Source: Trujillonella endophytica (GTDB taxonomy: Bacteria > Actinomycetota > Actinomycetes > Mycobacteriales > Geodermatophilaceae). Taken from it: DNA of 64,000 bases. The stretch's first letter is position 1. Every line of letters starts with the position of its first letter. The notes beneath the pieces were generated by a model. That model was not told the DNA's origin, did no database searches, and was given only the letters and a program-made list of their open reading frames with translations. The stretch covers positions 102,534 to 166,533 of the forward strand of contig NZ_JABGCI010000010.1 of assembly GCF_019799905.1 (NCBI RefSeq), given 5' to 3'. The position numbers and the translations under genes were made by a program. Shown here one piece after another: positions 61,682 to 64,000 of this stretch.

Positions 61682-63217
61682 ATGCGCGTGCCACTGACGA
61701 CCCGCGACTTCCTCGACCGCGCCGAGCTGGTCTACGGCGACCGCGTCGGGATCGTGGACGAGCCCGTCCAGCCCGCTCCGTCGCTCGGCGACGTCACCTG
61801 GCGCGAGGTCGCCCGCCGGGGCCGCGCCCTGCAGGCGGGGCTCGACGAGCTCGGCGTCGGCGCCGGTGAGCGCATCGCCGTGGTGAGCCACAACGCCGCC
61901 CGGCTGCTCGAGGTGCTCCTGGCGGTCCCGTCGTCCGGCCGGGTGGCCGTGCCGATCAACTTCCGCCTGTCGCAGGAGGAGGTCCGCTACATCGTCGGGC
62001 ACTGCGGCGCCCGGGTGCTGATGGTCGACCCCGAGCTGCGCGAGTCGCTGAGCGGCGTCTCCGCCGAGCACTGCCTCGGTACGGGCGACGAGTACGAGCA
62101 GCTCCTGCGCTTCGACACCGAGCCGGTGCCGTGGGCCGAGCCGGACGAGGACGCCACGGCGACGATCAACTACACCAGCGGGACGACGGCGCGGCCCAAG
62201 GGCGTGCAGATGACCCACCGCAACGAGTGGGTCAACGCGGTCACCTTCGGCATGCACATGCAGGTCAGCGACCGCGACGTCTACCTGCACACGCTGCCGA
62301 TGTTCCACTGCAACGGCTGGGGCCTGCCGTACTCGATGGCCGGCGTCGGCGCGAAGCAGGTGGTGCTGCGCAAGGTCGACGGCGCGGAGATCCTCCGCCG
62401 GGTGGAGCAGCACGGCGTCACCGTCATGGCGGGGGCGCCGGCGGTGTGGAACGCCGTCCTGGAGGCCGCCGAGCAGTGGGACGGCGAGGTCCCCGGCCGC
62501 GACCGTGTGCGGGTCATCGTCGCCGGGGCGCCGCCGCCGTCCCGCACGATCGCGCGCATCGAGGCCGAGCTCGGCTGGGAGTTCAACCAGATCTACGGGC
62601 TCACCGAGACCGCCCCGCTGCTGACCATCAACCGCCCGCGGGCCGAGTACGACGACCTGGAGTCGGAGGAGCGGGCCAAGCGGCTCTCGCGTGCCGGGGT
62701 GCCGGCGCTGGGCACCCGCCTCTCGACCAGCGAGTCCGGCGAGGTGCTCGCGCAGGGCAACACCGTGCTGGCCGGCTACTGGGAGAACCCCGACGCGTCG
62801 GGGGAAGCCCTCGAAGGGGGCTGGTTCCACACCGGGGACGGCGGCTCGATCGACGACGGCGGTTACCTCACGATCTCCGACCGCAAGAAGGACGTGATCA
62901 TCACCGGTGGGGAGAACGTCTCCTCGATCGAGGTGGAGGACGTCGTCTTCAGCCACCCGGCGGTCGCCGAGGTCGCCGTCATCGGCGTCCCCGACGACAA
63001 GTGGGGGGAGATGGTCACCGCGATCGTCGTCCTCGCCGAGGGTGAGCAGGCCGACGAGGCCGCGATCATCGCCCACTGCCGCGGGAAGCTCGCCGGGTAC
63101 AAGGTGCCCAAGCGCGTGGAGTTCCGCGACGAGCTCGCCCGCACCGCCACGGGCAAGATCCAGAAGTTCAAGCTGCGGGAGAGCTTCTGGGCGGACGCCG
63201 AGCGCCAGGTGAACTAG
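61682..63217 (+). CDS. Fatty acyl-CoA ligase (AMP-forming), FadD type
   Basis: A 511-residue adenylate-forming enzyme that activates a carboxylic acid with ATP and couples it to CoA. Core motifs are in order: NYTSGTTARPKGVQMTH (P-loop, residues ~163-179), QIYGLTETAPLL, GWFHTGDGGSIDDGGYL, DRKKDVIITGGENVSSIEVE (hinge) and the C-terminal TGKIQKFKLRE with the catalytic Lys. Motif order and length fit medium/long-chain acyl-CoA synthetases; aromatic substrates cannot be excluded. ATG 61682, likely leaderless. It may still be read through from the LuxR gene. Confidence 0.92.
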   Translation: MRVPLTTRDFLDRAELVYGDRVGIVDEPVQPAPSLGDVTWREVARRGRALQAGLDELGVGAGERIAVVSHNAARLLEVLLAVPSSGRVAVPINFRLSQEEVRYIVGHCGARVLMVDPELRESLSGVSAEHCLGTGDEYEQLLRFDTEPVPWAEPDEDATATINYTSGTTARPKGVQMTHRNEWVNAVTFGMHMQVSDRDVYLHTLPMFHCNGWGLPYSMAGVGAKQVVLRKVDGAEILRRVEQHGVTVMAGAPAVWNAVLEAAEQWDGEVPGRDRVRVIVAGAPPPSRTIARIEAELGWEFNQIYGLTETAPLLTINRPRAEYDDLESEERAKRLSRAGVPALGTRLSTSESGEVLAQGNTVLAGYWENPDASGEALEGGWFHTGDGGSIDDGGYLTISDRKKDVIITGGENVSSIEVEDVVFSHPAVAEVAVIGVPDDKWGEMVTAIVVLAEGEQADEAAIIAHCRGKLAGYKVPKRVEFRDELARTATGKIQKFKLRESFWADAERQVN

Positions 63218-63287
63218 CCGGTCACTCGGGCCCTCCATGGAGGCGACCACGGACGTAGACCACGGTCGACGCACTCCGTCCGACAGC

Positions 63288-63650
63288 ATGGCCGTGACGA
63301 GGCGCATCCCTGCGCCACCGCCCACGGTCTTCGCCGTGCTCGCCGATCCCGGGACGCACGCCGACATCCACGGCGCCTACCGCGGCGGCGAGGGGGTGGA
63401 CCCCGTGCGCATCGGTCGGGTCGACGGGGCGGTGGACGCCGAACGCAACACCGGCGCCAATCAGCGCTTCCGCATGGCGATGTTCCACGAGCAGCACCCG
63501 GACGAGACCTGCGTGACACTGACCTACGACTGGTCCGCCGCGACCCGGGAAGCGCGCGACGTCATCGACTTCCCGCCGTTCGGCCCGGAACACCTCCACG
63601 ACTCGCCGGCCCACCTCGCCGACGTCGTCGCGGCGACCGGCGTGGAGTGA
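63288..63650 (+). CDS. Shortened SRPBCC-family protein, possibly degenerate
   Basis: A 120-residue open frame (171 bases longer start at ATG 63237 gives 137). The beginning is a normal SRPBCC/START-like N-terminus (VTRRIPAPPPTVFAVLADPG), and the end (VTLTYDWSAAT...FPPFGPEHL...LAHLADVV region) resembles the C-terminus of the family. The middle strands usually found between, with a conserved W-x-W-R-Y stretch, are missing. The join lies near MFHEQHPDETCVTLTYDWS. It could be an in-frame deletion remnant or a divergent small member. No ribosome site is evident before either ATG. Confidence 0.5.
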   Translation: MAVTRRIPAPPPTVFAVLADPGTHADIHGAYRGGEGVDPVRIGRVDGAVDAERNTGANQRFRMAMFHEQHPDETCVTLTYDWSAATREARDVIDFPPFGPEHLHDSPAHLADVVAATGVE

Positions 63651-63731
63651 TCGGTCCAAGCCGGCGGCACTGCCTGGCCCCGGGGGACGGCCGTCGATCA
63701 CCGGCCGCTGACGCCCTGCCTGCTCTCGCGG

Positions 63732-63796
63732 CCTCCGGGCCCCGTGGACTCCGGGGGTGCGGAGGCGCAGCGTGACGGGAACGCAAGACCGTTCCC
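63732..63796. other. Two consecutive hairpins upstream of the DUF222/HNH gene
   Basis: First hairpin: CCTCCG (63732-63737) with CGGAGG (63760-63765), enclosing CCCCG (63740-63744) with CGGGG (63752-63756) and a 7-base loop. Second: GGGAACG (63777-63783) with CGTTCCC (63790-63796), loop CAAGAC. They lie in a 243-base gap with no gene I can support; they may be a terminator or structured leader. Confidence 0.45.
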
Positions 63797-63855
63797 AGAT
63801 CCGTGGACAACGTTCTGAGCTGCGGATTCAGCCGGGGGAGCAGCCGCGAATCGGC

Positions 63856-63876
63856 TAGAATCGGACATACGTTCGA
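63856..63876 (+). promoter_or_regulatory. -10 element and LexA-type SOS box
   Basis: TAGAAT (63856-63861) is a good -10 element. TCGGACATACGTTCGA (63861-63876) follows at once and differs at one position from the actinobacterial LexA consensus TCGAAC-N4-GTTCGA. The ribosome site GGAGGGG (63885-63891) and ATG 63894 lie just downstream. Confidence 0.65.
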
Positions 63877-63893
63877 AGCCTTTCGGAGGGGTC

Positions 63894-64000
63894 ATGGGTG
63901 AGCTGCGGTCGGTGCTGGACGCCCTCGCCTCCCTGGACCTGGACGAGCTGCCCGACGGCTCTCTCCTGGAGCACGTCCGGGAGCTGGTGACCGCTTCACA
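63894..64000 (+). CDS. Start of a probable DUF222/HNH endonuclease-type protein (3'-truncated by window edge)
   Basis: Only 35 codons are seen, beginning MGELRSVLDALASLDLDELP and continuing with GSLLEHVRELV. This short helical opening resembles the N-terminus of actinobacterial DUF222 proteins, which usually carry a C-terminal HNH nuclease (the 13E12 repeat type) and are abundant in Geodermatophilaceae. The HNH part lies outside the window, so the call rests on the N-terminus and on the LexA-type box, a known companion of 13E12 genes in mycobacteria. ATG 63894 has a strong GGAGGGG site. Confidence 0.6.
   Translation, partial: MGELRSVLDALASLDLDELPDGSLLEHVRELVTAS

Overview
The window is a dense, very GC-rich stretch of an actinobacterial chromosome, probably from the Geodermatophilaceae (Blastococcus, Geodermatophilus or Modestobacter type). 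Four things point there: near-complete G/C at third codon positions, frequent GTG/TTG starts, actinobacterial signature genes (rbpA, whiA, opcA, sufR) and a DUF222/HNH-type gene at the right edge. From memory, the order uvrC-rapZ-yvcK-whiA, gap-pgk-tpi-secG, pgl-opcA-zwf-tal-tkt, ctaB, sufR-B-D-C-S-U-T, ABC-F/HTH/crotonase and acn follows the Mycobacterium tuberculosis region around Rv1420-Rv1475. Most of the window is therefore conserved core chromosome, with lineage-specific genes inserted between the blocks.

Layout. 1-5.5 kb: 3' part of an amidase, uvrA, a two-domain VOC protein and a small membrane protein. 5.5-9.6 kb (minus): an Hsp70-like protein translationally coupled to a large partner protein. 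9.7-14.9 kb: uvrC, rapZ, yvcK/glmR and whiA. 15-16.7 kb: a membrane diguanylate cyclase. 16.8-21.9 kb: the glycolytic operon gap-pgk-tpiA, an orphan peptide-binding protein gene, then secG. 22.1-22.4 kb: rbpA. 22.4-29.5 kb (minus): the pentose-phosphate operon tkt-tal-zwf-opcA-pgl. 29.9-32.4 kb: ctaB, a glutathione peroxidase and convergent ctaA, which supply heme for cytochrome oxidase. 32.6-39.5 kb: the complete SUF iron-sulfur operon with its repressor. 39.6-43.6 kb (minus): two paralogous polytopic membrane proteins. 43.7-50.3 kb: an ABC-F ATPase, a small VOC protein, an HTH protein, a crotonase, an ABC exporter, an NTF2-like protein and a rhodanese. 50.3-56.9 kb (minus): aconitase, an SDR, a CbiX-like chelatase, two related lipoproteins around a DUF427 protein, and a guanidinium exporter behind a guanidine-III riboswitch. 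57-58.6 kb: sirtuin operon. 58.6-63.2 kb: FAD oxidoreductase and RidA genes, divergent LuxR regulator and acyl-CoA ligase. 63.3-64 kb: a shortened SRPBCC gene and the start of a DUF222/HNH gene behind a LexA box.

The genes work together as central-metabolism modules. Glycolysis and the pentose-phosphate pathway lie side by side; SUF supplies iron-sulfur clusters to enzymes such as the aconitase encoded 15 kb away; RapZ, YvcK and WhiA link envelope metabolism and division. The most informative non-coding elements are the guanidine-III aptamer (50611-50651, minus), a LexA-type box (63861-63876), a palindrome at the sufR start, an 8+8 bp palindrome before the luxR gene, long leader hairpins before rbpA and the HTH gene, and several perfect intergenic hairpins acting as likely terminators. 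No tRNA, rRNA, CRISPR array or insertion sequence was recognised.
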